DNA from: Polynucleobacter tropicus
GTDB lineage: Bacteria > Pseudomonadota > Gammaproteobacteria > Burkholderiales > Burkholderiaceae
NCBI RefSeq assembly: GCF_013307225.1
Contig: NZ_CP028942.1
Coordinates: 372,001 to 436,000, forward strand
Reading direction: 5' to 3'
Length of the DNA: 64,000 nucleotides
The position numbers and the translations under genes were made by a program. Below are positions 1-8,100 of this stretch, piece by piece. The stretch's first letter is position 1, and every line of letters begins with the position of its first letter. A model generated the notes under the pieces. That model searched no databases. It was not told the DNA's origin and saw nothing but the letters and a program-made list of their open reading frames with translations.

Positions 1-70
1 CTCGCGCATAACCCTGGAAAGTGATTTCTCGGGTGTGTAGTGGAGATCTGGGTTTGGGTGAAGAGAGCAT
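1..70 (-). CDS. DUF2889 domain protein, N-terminus only (cut by window edge)
   Basis: Reading leftward from an ATG at 70-68, the frame is open to the window edge and gives MLSSPKPRSPLHTREI followed by TFQGYAR. A Pro/Ser-rich start followed by LHTR and then G-Y-R matches my memory of the beginning of DUF2889 proteins, which continue with a DGLWD-type motif that would lie outside the window. Function is unknown in that family. Only about 23 residues are visible, so the assignment rests on a short motif. It is divergent from rsuA. Confidence 0.5.
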   Translation of the reverse strand, partial: MLSSPKPRSPLHTREITFQGYAR

Positions 71-124
71 GGCAATTAAATAAGGAAAGACAAGAGGCAA
101 AAACTATCCCTAAATGATAATGAA

Positions 125-153
125 TTGAGGGAAAACTTGCTATCTAGTCTAAT
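125..153 (+). promoter_or_regulatory. candidate sigma-70 promoter of rsuA
   Basis: TTGAGG at 125-130 and TCTAAT at 148-153 are separated by 17 bases. Transcription would start near 160 and give a leader of about 28 bases. The rest of 71-187, between the divergent DUF2889 and rsuA genes, shows nothing else clear. Confidence 0.4.
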
Positions 154-187
154 CCGCAAACGTGCTCTGTAGTATGCTCTGCAGCAT

Positions 188-916
188 ATGGCAAAACCAA
201 TCTCTCTTGAAAAGATCTTATTTAGCCAAGGCTTTGGCACACGACGCTATTGTGCTGATTTGGTTTATGCCGATTTAGTCAAGGTGAATGGCGTTTTGGC
301 GGAGGATCCTGGCGAACGTATTTCAACCGAGGGTCTCACACTCACTGTAGATGGTAAAGATTGGGAATATCACGAGAAGGCTTACATTGCATTTAATAAG
401 CCCCTGAACTACGAGTGCTCTCATAAGACAACGCATCACGCTAGTGTCTACAGCCTGCTACCTGCGCCTTTTGTAGAACGTGGTCTGCAGTGCGTTGGCC
501 GCTTGGATTACGACACTACTGGTTTGTTGTTGATTTCGGATGATGGGCAATTTATTCATAAAATGACAACGCCCAAAAAGAACATCGGCAAAGTCTATGA
601 GATCACTACGGCAAGCGCGATTACTCAATCTCAAATCGATCATTTGCTCAATGGTGTAGTTTTGGATGATGATCCAAGACCATGTTATGCCACCGCATGT
701 CATCAGATTTCTGAAAGTGTGTTGGCGATGACAATTGTTGAGGGAAGATACCACCAGGTAAAACGTATGATGGCTGCTGTTGGTAATCATGTGGCCCAAT
801 TACACCGTGCGCAAATCGGCGCGTACCATATGCCAAAGGATTTGCCAGAAGGTCAGTGGCGCTGGCTTTATCCAGATGATCTACGTCTTCTGTCTCAAAG
901 TGTGGATGCTAGTTAA
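188..916 (+). CDS. rsuA: 16S rRNA pseudouridine synthase (RsuA family)
   Basis: Converts a uridine of 16S rRNA (U516 in E. coli) to pseudouridine during small-subunit assembly. The 242-residue protein has an N-terminal S4-like RNA-binding part (about 5-55) and the catalytic core. The family motif GRLDYDTTGLLL carries the catalytic Asp at residue 107, and a later EGRYHQVKRM motif is typical of RsuA/RluE/RluF enzymes. Family members with this domain order differ in target, so the site is inferred from RsuA. No strong Shine-Dalgarno precedes the ATG. The pterin dehydratase follows 25 bases downstream. Confidence 0.85.
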   Translation: MAKPISLEKILFSQGFGTRRYCADLVYADLVKVNGVLAEDPGERISTEGLTLTVDGKDWEYHEKAYIAFNKPLNYECSHKTTHHASVYSLLPAPFVERGLQCVGRLDYDTTGLLLISDDGQFIHKMTTPKKNIGKVYEITTASAITQSQIDHLLNGVVLDDDPRPCYATACHQISESVLAMTIVEGRYHQVKRMMAAVGNHVAQLHRAQIGAYHMPKDLPEGQWRWLYPDDLRLLSQSVDAS

Positions 917-941
917 GTCCAACCAAATGAAGCCTAACTAA

Positions 942-1241
942 ATGCAGCCAACTAGATTACTAAGTAATTTCGATTTTGAAAAAGATCTACCTTTATGGAA
1001 GAGAGATGCTTCAGGTATTGCAATCGAGCGCAACTTTGTCTTTAAAGATTTTCAACAGGCATTTGACTTTATGACGCTGTGCGCAAACTATGCCGAGGAA
1101 ATAAATCATCATCCAGACTGGTCAAACTCTTGGAATCAAGTTAATGTGCGTTTAAGTACCCATTCAGAAAATGCACTAACGCAATTGGATGTGGAATTAG
1201 CTAAAGCAATGGATGGCTTTGCCATCCAAGTGCAAACGTAG
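942..1241 (+). CDS. 4a-hydroxytetrahydrobiopterin dehydratase (pterin carbinolamine dehydratase)
   Basis: A 99-residue protein of normal length for the PCD/DCoH family. The active-site signature NHHPDW (His56, His57, Pro58, Trp60) is present, followed by the usual VNVRLSTH strand and a C-terminal helix starting LTQLDVELAKAMD. The enzyme dehydrates 4a-hydroxytetrahydropterin, normally to recycle the cofactor of phenylalanine hydroxylase. No hydroxylase gene lies in this window. In bacteria lacking one, the protein may act on other pterins; which applies here cannot be judged. Confidence 0.85.
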   Translation: MQPTRLLSNFDFEKDLPLWKRDASGIAIERNFVFKDFQQAFDFMTLCANYAEEINHHPDWSNSWNQVNVRLSTHSENALTQLDVELAKAMDGFAIQVQT

Positions 1242-1243
1242 AT

Positions 1244-1459
1244 TTAATGCTCATCGCCTTCTTGATCCCCTTCATTGAGACTCATCAAGATAGTTGCTAA
1301 TAAGCCGTAGACTACTTCCGTCGAGATCATTCCGTCTTCATCTAACTCGTCAATGAGGTCATTGAGGCAGTCCTCAGTGGGTTCATTGAGCAGGGTCATG
1401 GCACATTCGCAGCCATAGTTAAAGTCTTCGTCGTTTTGAGATTGATATTCTTCGCTCAT
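1244..1459 (-). CDS. small acidic protein of unknown function
   Basis: A 71-residue protein rich in Asp and Glu, with a GCECAM cysteine pair near residue 17 and a hydrophobic helix-like stretch, VVYGLLATILMSL, near the C-terminus. An AAAGGA ribosome binding site sits at good distance before the ATG, which argues that it is translated. It is convergent with the pterin dehydratase, leaving two bases between the stop codons. I do not recognise a family. Without the ribosome binding site it would be doubtful. Confidence 0.6.
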   Translation of the reverse strand: MSEEYQSQNDEDFNYGCECAMTLLNEPTEDCLNDLIDELDEDGMISTEVVYGLLATILMSLNEGDQEGDEH

Positions 1460-1499
1460 GATTTTCCTTTAGGTGGTGCAATGTCTTTTGGCATTAATG

Positions 1500-2531
1500 C
1501 TAATTAATGAAGCTATTTAATTTCTCTTTCCACCACTTTGCCTGACCAGTGGTGGAGTGGCCTGAAGTGTAGATGCTTGCGGGGATTAAATAAAGTTCGG
1601 CATTTTTTACTTTTTTGAGTTGAATTTCCATAATGCCTAACTCTGGAGGATTGCGCTCATCATCTGCAGAGTTAATGGCAAGTACCTTGGCATTAATTTT
1701 TGACAACTCACTATCAGGATTGAAGTCTCTCGAAGATTCCCATTGGTATAAATAGTCATTGGCATCTATTGTGAAAGGAGCTGCCAAGCGGTCATTCACA
1801 ATCGCATCCGCCTTCTCGCTATTGGGGGCCAAGAACTGAAGATGTTGATTTCCGCCACTCGTGGCTAGAGGGTAAAAGACATTGGTAAATTGCGCACTTT
1901 TCGGTTGGGTCTTGTAGTTTCCTTCTTGCCAATCAGGATCTCTTCGAATCGATTCGGATATAAATCTACGCATCATCCAATTTCTTCCTGACATGGCGCT
2001 GGGCGTTGATGCCATTGGCACAAGATAGTCTGAATAGCCTGGGTATTTGGTGCCCCATAACCAGGTTTGCATTCCACCCATTGAGTTCCCAAGAATGAGC
2101 TTTAAGTGTTCAATACCCAAGCCTTCTTTAACAAGTCTATATTGCGCTTGGACCATATCATCATAGTTATAACGAGGAAATTTGGCTTTAAGTCCGTCAG
2201 AGGGTTTCGATGATTTCCCAACACCAATTGCGTCGGTAAGAATAATGAAGAACTTATTTGCATCCAAGGGTTGACCAGCTAAAAATAGCTCTTCCCCAAA
2301 ATCTTTATTGAGCATTCCTTTGGCTGATCCAGCAGTCCCATGCAATATGAGAACAGCAGGATTATTTGGTGACCCAAGAGTGATGTAGCCAATCTTGAGC
2401 TCTTTTGCGGTCTCCCCTGTATGAAATTGAAAGTTTTTGGCCGTCCAAACACCTTCGGTTTGCTTGGGGAACTCCGCGGCAAAACCGATATTGGCAGCTA
2501 AAAAAAGACTGATTAAGGCGATTATTTTCAT
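1500..2531 (-). CDS. secreted alpha/beta hydrolase, MetX-like fold
   Basis: A 343-residue protein with a clear signal peptide (KIIALISLFLAANIGFAA, cleavage after about residue 19). The core has an oxyanion-type HGTAGS, the nucleophile elbow GNSMGG with Ser150, an acid in NSADDERNP (about 291) and a His in SGHSTTG (about 324). The spacing resembles homoserine O-acetyltransferase-like hydrolases, but a periplasmic location rules out methionine synthesis, so it is more likely an esterase or amide hydrolase of unknown substrate. It is divergent from the molybdenum hydroxylase genes, about 115 bases away; a shared role is possible but unproven. Confidence 0.75.
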   Translation of the reverse strand: MKIIALISLFLAANIGFAAEFPKQTEGVWTAKNFQFHTGETAKELKIGYITLGSPNNPAVLILHGTAGSAKGMLNKDFGEELFLAGQPLDANKFFIILTDAIGVGKSSKPSDGLKAKFPRYNYDDMVQAQYRLVKEGLGIEHLKLILGNSMGGMQTWLWGTKYPGYSDYLVPMASTPSAMSGRNWMMRRFISESIRRDPDWQEGNYKTQPKSAQFTNVFYPLATSGGNQHLQFLAPNSEKADAIVNDRLAAPFTIDANDYLYQWESSRDFNPDSELSKINAKVLAINSADDERNPPELGIMEIQLKKVKNAELYLIPASIYTSGHSTTGQAKWWKEKLNSFIN

Positions 2532-2646
2532 GGGTCAAATTCTTAAGGGGGTTAGGTAATTTATTGCAGCGCACTAAAGTTGGTAATGATTTATAGTAAT
2601 TCAAAATAAATAAGCAAGTGCTTAATAAAAACAAAAGGAGACGCTA

Positions 2647-3144
2647 ATGCAATTGAATATCAATGGGCAGGTTCACAATATCGATGTGGAACCAAACATG
2701 CCTTTGTTGTGGGCCATTCGTGAAGTAGTTGGCCTAACCGGCACTAAGTATGGTTGTGGTGTGGCGCAGTGTGGCGCCTGTACTGTCTATATGAATGGAG
2801 AGCCAGTTCGCTCTTGCTCAATTCCTGTTTCGGCTGTTGGCGCTGCCAAAATCACGACTATCGAGTCGCTCTCCAAAGACAATACACATCCAGTACAAAA
2901 GGCCTGGATTGCATTAGATGTTCCTCAGTGTGGGTACTGTCAGTCCGGTCAGGTGATGGCTGCTGCTGCTTTACTGAAGCGCATTCCAAAACCAACAGAT
3001 GCTGATATTGATAATGCAATGTCAAATATTTGCCGTTGTGGCACTTATCAAAAAATTCGCGATGGCATTCATGTGGCATCGGGTCAGAAAAAGTTAGCAG
3101 AAGTGTTGGCGCAATACCAAGCTTCTCCAGCAACGCGTGGTTAA
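2647..3144 (+). CDS. iorA: [2Fe-2S] small subunit of a molybdenum hydroxylase (isoquinoline 1-oxidoreductase alpha type)
   Basis: Electron-transfer subunit of a xanthine-oxidase-family enzyme. All eight cluster ligands are visible: Cys37, 42, 45 and 57 in the plant-type ferredoxin domain, and Cys95, 98, 129 and 131 in the helical C-terminal domain (CGYCQSGQ and CRCG motifs). At 165 residues it is the size of IorA/CoxS-type subunits. AAGGAG at 2635-2640 gives a strong start. The stop lies 10 bases before the large subunit start, so the two are co-translated. No FAD subunit is present nearby, as in the two-subunit Ior enzymes, which pass electrons to an external acceptor. Confidence 0.85.
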   Translation: MQLNINGQVHNIDVEPNMPLLWAIREVVGLTGTKYGCGVAQCGACTVYMNGEPVRSCSIPVSAVGAAKITTIESLSKDNTHPVQKAWIALDVPQCGYCQSGQVMAAAALLKRIPKPTDADIDNAMSNICRCGTYQKIRDGIHVASGQKKLAEVLAQYQASPATRG

Positions 3145-3154
3145 GGAGAAGAAT

Positions 3155-5365
3155 ATGACACTCGAAAATACTTCACGTCGTGATTTCATTACCAAAGGCA
3201 CCCTCCTTGGTGGGGGCTTGATGTTGGGCATTGGCGCCTTGCCAGAAAATGCTTTGGCTCAGGCTAGCTCTCAATATGACCCCAATACACCAACTAAAGC
3301 TGGTGATGCGGAAGTTAATGCCTGGGTAAGTATCAAACCAGATGACACTGTTTATATCCGTATTGCTCGTTCAGAGATGGGGCAGGGAACTCGTACTGGT
3401 TTAGCGCAATTAGTGACCGAAGAGTTGGAATGCAGCTGGAAGAAAGTCAAAACACAGTCGGCTACGCCGGGACAAAGTTTGGCACGCAAACGCGTTTGGG
3501 GTGAGCATGGTACTGGCGGCAGTCGCGGTATCCGAATCTCAGAAGACTATGTTCGACGTGGCGCAGCAGCAGCTCGCATCATGTTACTTCAAGCAGCCGC
3601 CAATCAATGGAATGTTCCTGTCGCCGAATTAACTGTTGATAAAGGGGTAATTACACATACTCCATCAGGACGTAAAACTACCTATGGAAAAGTTGCTGAG
3701 CTTGCATCAACCTTAACTCCGCCTGATCCAAAGTCAATTGTCTTAAGAGATCCGCGTAAGTGGAAGGTAGCGGGTCAGCCTTATGCGCGTATTGATACTG
3801 CTAATAAGGTAAATGGATCAAAAGTATATGGCGCTGATTTGCAAATGCCCGGTATGTTGTGTGCTTCAGTAAAGTCTTGCCCTGTATTTGGTGGCAAGCT
3901 TGTGAGTTACGACGAAGCAAAGGTTCTAGGGATGCGTGGCATCAAGGGTGTCGTACAGATTAACGACAATACTGTTGCCGTAGTGGCCGATACTTGGTGG
4001 CGCGCAAATACTGCTTTGAATGCCTTGCCAATCGTTTGGGATGAGGGTAAAGCGGGCAATGTATCGCAAGATGACATTAATAAGATGTTGCGTAGTGGTT
4101 TAGATGAGCAAGGCGATTTCTGGCAGCGTAAGGTTGGTGATGCTCCACAGGCAATCAACAGCTCTGCTAAAAAAGTAGAGGCGATTTATTTCACGCCATA
4201 TCGCGCGCACGTCACGATGGAGCCCATGAATGCAACTGTGAGGATTAGCGGTGATCGTGCTGAGGCTTGGGTGCCAACACAGAATGGCGAAGGTTCATTG
4301 GCCGCTCTATCTGAAGCCACTGGTATTCCTTTGGCTAACTGCGAGGTCTACAAATTAGATTCAGGCTGTGGCCTTGGCCGTCGTGGTTCTACGCAAGACT
4401 TTGTAAGTTATGCGGCTAAAGTGGCGCAAAAATATCTAGGAACACCTGTAAAGGTATTGTGGAGTCGTGAGGAAGATTTAACGCACGATTATTACCATCC
4501 GATTGCGATGGCTAAGATGAGTGCCGGTATTGATAGCAGTGGCAATGTGACTGGTATGCATATCAAGGTAGCGGGCCAGTCTATTAACGCGACATTAGCC
4601 CCGTCAGCTATCAAGGATGGAAAGGATGAGCGTCAATTACAAGGTCTTTATGAAAAAGGCCCCGATGCTCAGCTTGGTTATACCTTTCCGACACTCTTAA
4701 CTGAATACGTCATGAAAAATACCCATGTTCCAGTTGGACCATGGCGTGGTGTTAATACAAACCAGAATGGCATTTTTATGGAATGCTTTATGGATGAGTG
4801 TGCCAAAGCGGCAGGTAAAGATCCGGTGAAGTTTAGGCAAGCAGTGATGCAGAATCATCCAAAGCATTTGGGCGTGCTCAATGCTGCCGCTGAAAAAGCT
4901 AATTGGGATAAGCCATTGCCAGCGGGCACCTATCGTGGCGTTGCGCAGTTTATGGGTTACGCCAGCTACTCAGCATGTGTCGCTGAAGTATCGGTCGATG
5001 GAAACATGGTGCATGTGAAACGCCTTGTATTTGCCTTGAATTCAGGTCACGTCGTCAATCCTTACTTAACGCGTGAGCAAATTGAAGGCTCTGTAGCAAT
5101 GGCATTGGGAGCTATTTTCAATCCAGAAATTACCGTTGAAAATGGTCGTATTAAGCAACAGAACCTCGATTCTTACCCTCTCCTGAAGTTGGCTTCAACC
5201 CCCAGAATTGAAACCGTTTTAGTGCCTACTTATGATTTCTGGGGTGGTGTAGGTGAGCCAACTATTTGCGTCGTTGGTCCTGCTGTCGCAAATGCAATCT
5301 CAGCAGCGATTGGTAGGCCAGTGCGCAACTTCCCTCTGTATAAGGAAGGATTAAGTCTCGCTTAG
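3155..5365 (+). CDS. iorB: molybdopterin-binding large subunit of a molybdenum hydroxylase (isoquinoline 1-oxidoreductase beta type)
   Basis: A 736-residue catalytic subunit. The start at ATG 3155 is chosen because AAGGAG (3143-3148) precedes it; an in-frame GTG at 3137 lies inside the upstream gene. The N-terminus carries a twin-arginine signal (SRRDFITKG followed by a Gly/Leu-rich stretch and an ALAQA-like cleavage site), so the enzyme is exported folded. Family motifs include EMGQGTRTGLAQ, GCGLGRRG and the C-terminal GGVGEP, whose Glu (about residue 701) is the catalytic base of this family. The substrate is unknown; isoquinoline, nicotinate or aldehyde oxidation are all seen in relatives. 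A strong terminator follows. Confidence 0.85.
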   Translation: MTLENTSRRDFITKGTLLGGGLMLGIGALPENALAQASSQYDPNTPTKAGDAEVNAWVSIKPDDTVYIRIARSEMGQGTRTGLAQLVTEELECSWKKVKTQSATPGQSLARKRVWGEHGTGGSRGIRISEDYVRRGAAAARIMLLQAAANQWNVPVAELTVDKGVITHTPSGRKTTYGKVAELASTLTPPDPKSIVLRDPRKWKVAGQPYARIDTANKVNGSKVYGADLQMPGMLCASVKSCPVFGGKLVSYDEAKVLGMRGIKGVVQINDNTVAVVADTWWRANTALNALPIVWDEGKAGNVSQDDINKMLRSGLDEQGDFWQRKVGDAPQAINSSAKKVEAIYFTPYRAHVTMEPMNATVRISGDRAEAWVPTQNGEGSLAALSEATGIPLANCEVYKLDSGCGLGRRGSTQDFVSYAAKVAQKYLGTPVKVLWSREEDLTHDYYHPIAMAKMSAGIDSSGNVTGMHIKVAGQSINATLAPSAIKDGKDERQLQGLYEKGPDAQLGYTFPTLLTEYVMKNTHVPVGPWRGVNTNQNGIFMECFMDECAKAAGKDPVKFRQAVMQNHPKHLGVLNAAAEKANWDKPLPAGTYRGVAQFMGYASYSACVAEVSVDGNMVHVKRLVFALNSGHVVNPYLTREQIEGSVAMALGAIFNPEITVENGRIKQQNLDSYPLLKLASTPRIETVLVPTYDFWGGVGEPTICVVGPAVANAISAAIGRPVRNFPLYKEGLSLA

Positions 5366-5382
5366 TTTTTAGCTTGAAATAC

Positions 5383-5420
5383 ATGGCTCCATCAGTTAAG
5401 TGATTGATGGAGCCATTTTT
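5383..5420 (+). terminator. rho-independent terminator after iorB
   Basis: A perfect 12-base inverted repeat, ATGGCTCCATCA (5383-5394) and TGATGGAGCCAT (5405-5416), with a 10-base loop and a following T run. It ends the iorAB transcript. It also covers the most upstream possible start codons of the next gene. Confidence 0.85.
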
Positions 5421-5442
5421 GTATTTGGCTTACCATTCAGTA

Positions 5443-6039
5443 ATGCAGGTGAATATCAAGCTCTCAAAAAGCATTCTATTTGTTATTTCTCTAATACCTT
5501 TAGTGCGTCTACTGTGGTTAGCTAGCAGTGATGGTTTGGGGGCCAATCCAATCGAATTTATCACCCGATCAACAGGCACATGGACCTTGGTATTTTTATG
5601 CATTACCCTCGCAATGACCCCAATGCGCATGATCACGGGATCAGCAGATTGGATTAAGCTTCGTCGCATGTTTGGACTCTTTTGTTTCTTTTATGCCTTT
5701 CTACATTTCGGAATTTGGTTTTATCTAGATCAATCACTAGATTTGCAAGCAATGATTCATGATGTGCTCAAGCGCCCATTCATTACGATGGGTTTCTTTA
5801 GTTTCGTATTGTTATTGCCGTTAGCGCTGACATCCAATCAATGGTCTATTCGCAAGTTAGGGAGGCGTTGGACTCTGCTGCATAAACTGGTTTACGTCAT
5901 TGCTTGTACAGCAATTACCCACTACTGGTGGCATAAAGCCGGAAAAAATGACTTGGGAACAGTGGCAATATATGTTGTCGTGATCGTTGGCTTGCTATGC
6001 CTTAGATTGCCAGTAATTCGTAGATGGTTTGCAGCTTAA
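5443..6039 (+). CDS. msrQ: MsrQ, heme-binding membrane subunit for periplasmic methionine sulfoxide reductase
   Basis: A 198-residue integral membrane protein of the ferric-reductase-like family. About five to six hydrophobic helices are visible, with conserved His in FLHFGIWFYLD, in LLHKLVYV and in AITHYWWH, the likely heme ligands. I start it at ATG 5443 because the earlier in-frame TTG and ATG (5404, 5407) lie inside the preceding terminator. MsrQ delivers electrons to the molybdoenzyme MsrP, usually encoded next door; no msrP lies nearby. It may instead serve a distant MsrP. Confidence 0.8.
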   Translation: MQVNIKLSKSILFVISLIPLVRLLWLASSDGLGANPIEFITRSTGTWTLVFLCITLAMTPMRMITGSADWIKLRRMFGLFCFFYAFLHFGIWFYLDQSLDLQAMIHDVLKRPFITMGFFSFVLLLPLALTSNQWSIRKLGRRWTLLHKLVYVIACTAITHYWWHKAGKNDLGTVAIYVVVIVGLLCLRLPVIRRWFAA

Positions 6040-6061
6040 TGCTCTAAAAACAGATCAGTCT

Positions 6062-6685
6062 TTATTCCGAGAAGACAAGATCCGGAATCGAATCTAAATT
6101 TAATAGTTCAAGGGCGGCATCGGGAGTGGCATTGAGCCAGCGATCAAATAGATCGGGTCGTAACGGTACAACTGTACGCTTTTCATCTTCAGGCTTATGA
6201 CAACGTCGCATGACGGGATGTTCATTAGCATCAATTGTTAGCATTGAGAACGACACAATCAATTCACCCGTTTCTGGTTCAGTCCAAGTATCCCAAATAG
6301 AAGCGATTGCCATGGGCTCTTGATTGGCTTGGCTAATCTTTGTTCTGACTGCTTTGCCGGATTCATAGCAGGGTTCATAAAAAGCATCCGCTAGAGCTAA
6401 TGCATAGTGACGTTTTGACCAAGCGTTCTTGTAGGAAGGTCTTTCGCTAACGGTTTCAGAGCGAGCGTTGTATGTTTTTCTGCCGAAGTCATCATCTTTT
6501 GCCCATGCCGGAATGAGGCCAAAGCGAGCAGGTCCAATCGCAGTGCGCTGAGTATTGTGGCTTTTAAGAACGATGATTCCTGGGTAAGTGGGAAAAACAT
6601 CATGGGCGCCTGACGGTGGCAACTCTAGGTCAAAGTGGGTCTTGACCCAATCAGTGTTGGCGGCGGTGAGGTATTGAACACACAT
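6062..6685 (-). CDS. yedK: SRAP-domain protein (abasic-site shield, YedK/HMCES type)
   Basis: A 207-residue protein. The start is ATG 6685, not the TTG one codon upstream, because SRAP proteins need Cys at position 2 (here MCVQYL). That Cys forms a thiazolidine link with abasic sites in single-stranded DNA. The conserved Asn and Glu appear in YNARSETV and DAFYEP, and a later HPVMRRCHKPEDEKR region supplies the conserved His. The usual FYEW after the catalytic block is FYEP here. Convergent with msrQ. Confidence 0.8.
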   Translation of the reverse strand: MCVQYLTAANTDWVKTHFDLELPPSGAHDVFPTYPGIIVLKSHNTQRTAIGPARFGLIPAWAKDDDFGRKTYNARSETVSERPSYKNAWSKRHYALALADAFYEPCYESGKAVRTKISQANQEPMAIASIWDTWTEPETGELIVSFSMLTIDANEHPVMRRCHKPEDEKRTVVPLRPDLFDRWLNATPDAALELLNLDSIPDLVFSE

Positions 6686-6756
6686 CAAGCTATTTTACTG
6701 ACGGTTATGCCGACGCCAGCTGTTACCATTGAGTCTCTATAGACAAGAGAGATCGT

Positions 6757-7572
6757 ATGAGAAAACTAGTATTCAAAAGCCTATTGCTTGCCGCACTTGG
6801 AGTTGCAACGGGCTCAATTTATGCCCAACAAAGTGGATTACCAATTAATGCTGCCGCCTCTGTTAATGGCGCCATCATCACCAATGATATGGTTGAGCAA
6901 GGGATTAGAGTTGCACTTTCTCAAGGTCAGAAAGATTCTCCTCAATTACGCAAGGCGGTGATCGAGAAATTTATTGAAGTGCTATTACTATCTCAGCAAG
7001 CCGACAAGGATGGATTAGCAAATTCTGATAAGGCCAATACACAACTCGCTATGATTCGCCAAAACTATTTAGCGGATCTAGAGTTAGCCACATTCATGGA
7101 GAAGAATCCCGTTGCCGATGCTGATGTGCGTGCCGAGTACAACAAGCAAGTGGCATCTTTGGGTTCACAGGGCATGATTGTGGAATATAAGATTAGTGAT
7201 ATTGCTGTTGCAACTGAGGCAGATGCTCAAGCCGCGATGAGTCGTCTTAAAAAGGGTGAGTCTTTTGATAAAGTTGCTCGTAGTGTTTCCCTGGCTCCAA
7301 ATAAGGCGCAGGGTGGCGCAGCTGGTTGGGTTCAGCCGGGCCAACTTCCGCCACCATTGTCCGCCACCATTGCTAATCTCAACAAAGGCCAAGTATCCGC
7401 TCCAATTCAGATGCAGCAAGGTTGGTATTTAATTAAGGTTGAGGATAAGCGTTCAAGCAAGCCACCAACATTTGAGCAGGCAGAAAAAGCTGTTCGAGCA
7501 GGTCTCATGCAGAAAAAGCAATTTGAGTTCTTATCTCAGCTTGCCAAAGATTCTAAGATCGTAGTTCAGTAA
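6757..7572 (+). CDS. periplasmic parvulin-type peptidyl-prolyl isomerase
   Basis: A 271-residue protein with an N-terminal signal peptide ending near IYAQQ (about residue 24), an N-terminal helical SurA-like region and one parvulin domain at about 135-230 (KKGESFDKVARSVS, GGAAGWVQPGQLP and GWYLIKVED are typical strands and helices). It should assist folding of exported proteins. AAGAGAGA precedes the ATG. It stands alone between the convergent SRAP/folA neighbours and ends in a terminator. It resembles PpiC/PrsA-like proteins of Burkholderiales more than full SurA, which has two parvulin domains. Confidence 0.8.
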   Translation: MRKLVFKSLLLAALGVATGSIYAQQSGLPINAAASVNGAIITNDMVEQGIRVALSQGQKDSPQLRKAVIEKFIEVLLLSQQADKDGLANSDKANTQLAMIRQNYLADLELATFMEKNPVADADVRAEYNKQVASLGSQGMIVEYKISDIAVATEADAQAAMSRLKKGESFDKVARSVSLAPNKAQGGAAGWVQPGQLPPPLSATIANLNKGQVSAPIQMQQGWYLIKVEDKRSSKPPTFEQAEKAVRAGLMQKKQFEFLSQLAKDSKIVVQ

Positions 7573-7597
7573 AAAAGGCCCTTCGGGGCCTTTTGAT
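7573..7597. terminator. bidirectional terminator between the parvulin gene and folA
   Basis: AAAAGGCCC (7573-7581), tetraloop TTCG, and GGGCCTTTT (7586-7594) form a perfect hairpin with A and T tracts on either side. It can serve both converging genes. Confidence 0.9.
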
Positions 7598-7604
7598 TTT
7601 GTGC

Positions 7605-8093
7605 TTATTTGCGCTCTAAGGTGACGAAAGCAAAGTGAATATCGTTTTCTGATCCTGGTACGCGCTCTACTTCTTCCCAGTCAGATGCGTTTGGGATTTC
7701 AAAGAAGGTGTCACCACTTTCTACGTCAATATCAATTTCCGTTACATATAGACGGTCAGCTTTATCAAATGCTTGTTTGAATAGTTGTTCACCCCCAATC
7801 ACGAATACTCTTGGCGATTCAGAAAGGCTGGCAAGTGCTTCATCTAGCGAACCAGCAAGTTCAGCGCCCACTGGTGAGTAGTCAGCATTACGGCTAACGA
7901 CAATATTGCGTCGCCCAGGAAGTGGGCGACCAATCGATTCCCAGGTCCTTCTTCCCATGATGACGGGGTGACCCATGGTGACGCGTTTAAAAAACTGGAG
8001 GTCAGCAGAGATTTTCCAGGGCATCTGATTGTCGCGACCAATCACGTGATTACGTGAGCGGGCAACAATCATGGAGATAGCGGGTTGAGTCAT
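7605..8093 (-). CDS. folA: dihydrofolate reductase
   Basis: Reduces dihydrofolate to tetrahydrofolate with NADPH. The 162-residue sequence has the family hallmarks: AISMIVARSRNHVIG at the start, MPWKISADLQFFKR with the active-site Trp and Asp, VIMGRRTWESIGRPLPGR, the nucleotide-binding VIGGEQLF, and YVTEIDIDVESGDTFF. It lies 7 bases downstream of thyA, whose reaction produces dihydrofolate, so the two form a functional operon. Confidence 0.95.
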   Translation of the reverse strand: MTQPAISMIVARSRNHVIGRDNQMPWKISADLQFFKRVTMGHPVIMGRRTWESIGRPLPGRRNIVVSRNADYSPVGAELAGSLDEALASLSESPRVFVIGGEQLFKQAFDKADRLYVTEIDIDVESGDTFFEIPNASDWEEVERVPGSENDIHFAFVTLERK

Positions 8094-8100
8094 ATGGAGC

